NCBI RefSeq assembly: GCF_042242105.1
Contig: NC_092013.1
Span: forward strand, 3,839,987-3,903,986
Length of the DNA stretch: 64,000 nucleotides
Source: Pempheris klunzingeri
Lineage: Eukaryota; Chordata; Actinopteri; Acropomatiformes; Pempheridae
Reading direction: 5' to 3'
Each line of letters opens with the position of its first letter. Position 1 is the stretch's first letter. Below, in pieces: positions 62,160-64,000 of the stretch. A program made the translations under genes and the position numbers. The notes beneath the pieces were generated by a model. That model saw nothing but the letters and a program-made list of their open reading frames with translations, searched no databases and was not told the origin of the DNA.

Positions 62160-64000
62160 ACCAGGAGGAGACAAAGAGAGAAAGACATGGAGGTGATTGA
62201 TGCTTTATGGTGCGTGATGACAAAGCTTCATTCATAATCCGCTAGATGATGAGAACAGGATGATGAATGATTTATTGGAGTCTGCATCAGCTGACACACA
62301 CACACACACATATATACAGAAATAATACATCTGACCCTCAAAGGGAAAGTTTGGACATCTGAGGAAACGGCAAACCACTGTAAGCGCGACCGAGCGATTC
62401 TCTGATGTGTGTCTCTCTGCCCACATCTCGGAAGCGCTTTGTCAGAAATAGGAAAACTTCTGCCTCCACCAGAGAAGTGACTGATCTAAACATCACTTAA
62501 GTCAAGTCTGCCATACGTGCCAATGTGGGGGAGAGAAAACACACTCGGGACGCAGATTGGCTCCCTGTTTAAATTGCACACATGTGCTGACCACAAGAAA
62601 AGGCCTGTTAAGGCACTGCCCGGAAAACCACAGCAGCCAGGGTGCTTTTATAAACACACTTAAGTAAAGTATAGAGGGACACACAAATTCATGTGTGATT
62701 TAACTAGCAGAGTCTGTACCACCCACACCTCCCTGATCATTTTGCCATGTATCACCGGGGATTTCACTCTGATTGTTGCGGATGAAGTAAAGCAGCAGTA
62801 GCTGATGGCGCTGAGGGGTTTTCACCGCGCCCTGAGCCCGCTGAAGCCCTCCAACACTCAGACTTTCCAGAGGAGCGGCGGTCAGAGAGAACCCAAAGCT
62901 TCCTGAGGCTTTCCAGCGTCGTGTTTTCACAGCGTTAGCCAATGTGTTTGTCCTTGGAAAGAGCGGTGGAGGTCTCTGGTGAAGGTGTGCAGAGCGGAGC
63001 AGCGATTAGTCGCCTTTAAACACATCCTGCCCACTGGCGTACACCGTGACATCATCATGACATCACCCCGCCGTCCCTCTCTGATGGCCCGCTATCGTTT
63101 CAGCACACACAACACTAGAACATATTTACCACAGAACACACACACACACACACACTGACTCAAGGCCCTCTAAAAACATTTGTAACGACTCAAAATCACA
63201 CACAAGCCGCTCATGGTTAAGAGCAGTGCATTCTGAACTCTGCGAGTCATTTGTTTGACCGCAATTAAATGCTGGAAGGGAACGAGGGGTGTTTTTATGA
63301 AAGCAATAATTGCTTGTAAGGACTCGGTGTGTTTACGTTAGGGACCATTAGCAGCAGAGATCAGACCTCAGATATGCAAACTTCCCTCTGGGAGGCATTT
63401 CAACACTTCAGATTACTCCTGACACTGCAGGGCCACACAGCCACGGAGCCATCATTAACCCATCGCAGTTTTATAGTAAGTGGGGTTTTTTTTTGTTTTT
63501 TACAAATCAGCATGGGTGGTTTATAGATTTATTTATGTCACTCTGGGCCTCAGCCGAGCTCAGACTTGAATTTTCACGGGATTAAAGTTGGTCGTAAATG
63601 TGAACACTTTCTGCCCTTTAAATTTTATGAATGTCTGCATGTGTGAGTTTGACAGCATTTTAGTTTAGTTGTTTTTCTTTCACATTATTAGAAGCACCAA
63701 AAAAAAGCCTTTGTCAACAGATATTGCACCGTGGCTGCTTAAGTGAGTTCTTTATTTTCTATTCTGCACCAGATCTAAAAGACAAAAGTAGGGTTGAAGT
63801 GGCTCGTCAGGAGATGCCACCGTGCCAGTACAAGCGGAGCTACAGGCTAAAGAGAAAAGGGGATTGTGCTGCAAGTGAATGTATAAATAATGAGACGGTT
63901 AATGAGATTTTCTGGTGGGCAAGAGAAAATCTTAGTATGATCTCTTCATGCTTCCTCCTGATCAGCTTAGCGGGACAAACACTTTTCTTCTTCTCTGCTT
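62160..64000. other. bmp7 intron 1 (partial)
   Basis: bmp7 exon 1 was not found here. A minus-strand exon-like open frame lies at about 62700-63012, and short AC runs occur at about 62297-62310 and 63139-63154. Nothing else is recognised. Confidence 0.4.

Overview
The window is nuclear DNA from a ray-finned fish, most likely a percomorph teleost. It has compact multi-exon vertebrate genes with GT-AG introns, long AC/GT microsatellites, decayed LINEs, and several short interspersed repeats that I know from perch-like fish genomes. I see no bacterial, plasmid or viral coding region, no tRNA or rRNA gene and no CRISPR array. Almost all open frames longer than 60 codons are chance frames or shadows of exons.

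Six protein-coding genes can be assembled exon by exon, with reading phases that close at every junction. From left to right they are: taf4 (minus, 9945-19534, 15 coding exons, 851 aa, TFIID subunit); lsm14b (plus, 21670-23617, 8 exons, 372 aa, P-body RNA-binding protein); cdh26 (minus, 24646-30778, 17 exons, 829 aa, cadherin); a dysbindin-domain gene of the dbndd2 type (minus, 31901-47114, 4 exons, 196 aa, with a 14.4-kb first intron); an ataxin-1 family gene with an AXH domain (plus, 53419-56014, 2 coding exons, 475 aa); and bmp7 exons 2-7 (minus, 58005-62157; exon 1 lies beyond the right edge).

The taf4/lsm14b/cdh26/bmp7 content matches the human 20q13 neighbourhood. taf4 and lsm14b are head to head across a GC-rich promoter with an NRF1 palindrome, plus a tandemly duplicated repeat of about 365 bp per unit. 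The ataxin-1-type gene and bmp7 are tail to tail, with poly(A) signals about 175 bp apart. The genes do not form one pathway: they cover basal transcription, mRNA storage, adhesion, a dysbindin-domain protein, an ataxin co-repressor and a BMP ligand.

The left 8.7 kb, the dbndd2 intron and the spacer before the ataxin gene are repeat-rich. They hold two 5'-truncated LINE fragments, an L1-like relic, a TTAA-flanked piggyBac-type MITE, a TA-flanked Tc1/mariner-type MITE, a foldback element and several old fish-wide repeats. The most interesting points are the ataxin-1 paralogue, which sits in the same linkage with DBNDD2 and BMP7 as ATXN1 has with DTNBP1 and BMP6 and has lost the Trp of the UHM-ligand motif while keeping the 14-3-3 serine site, and the well-preserved MITE termini.
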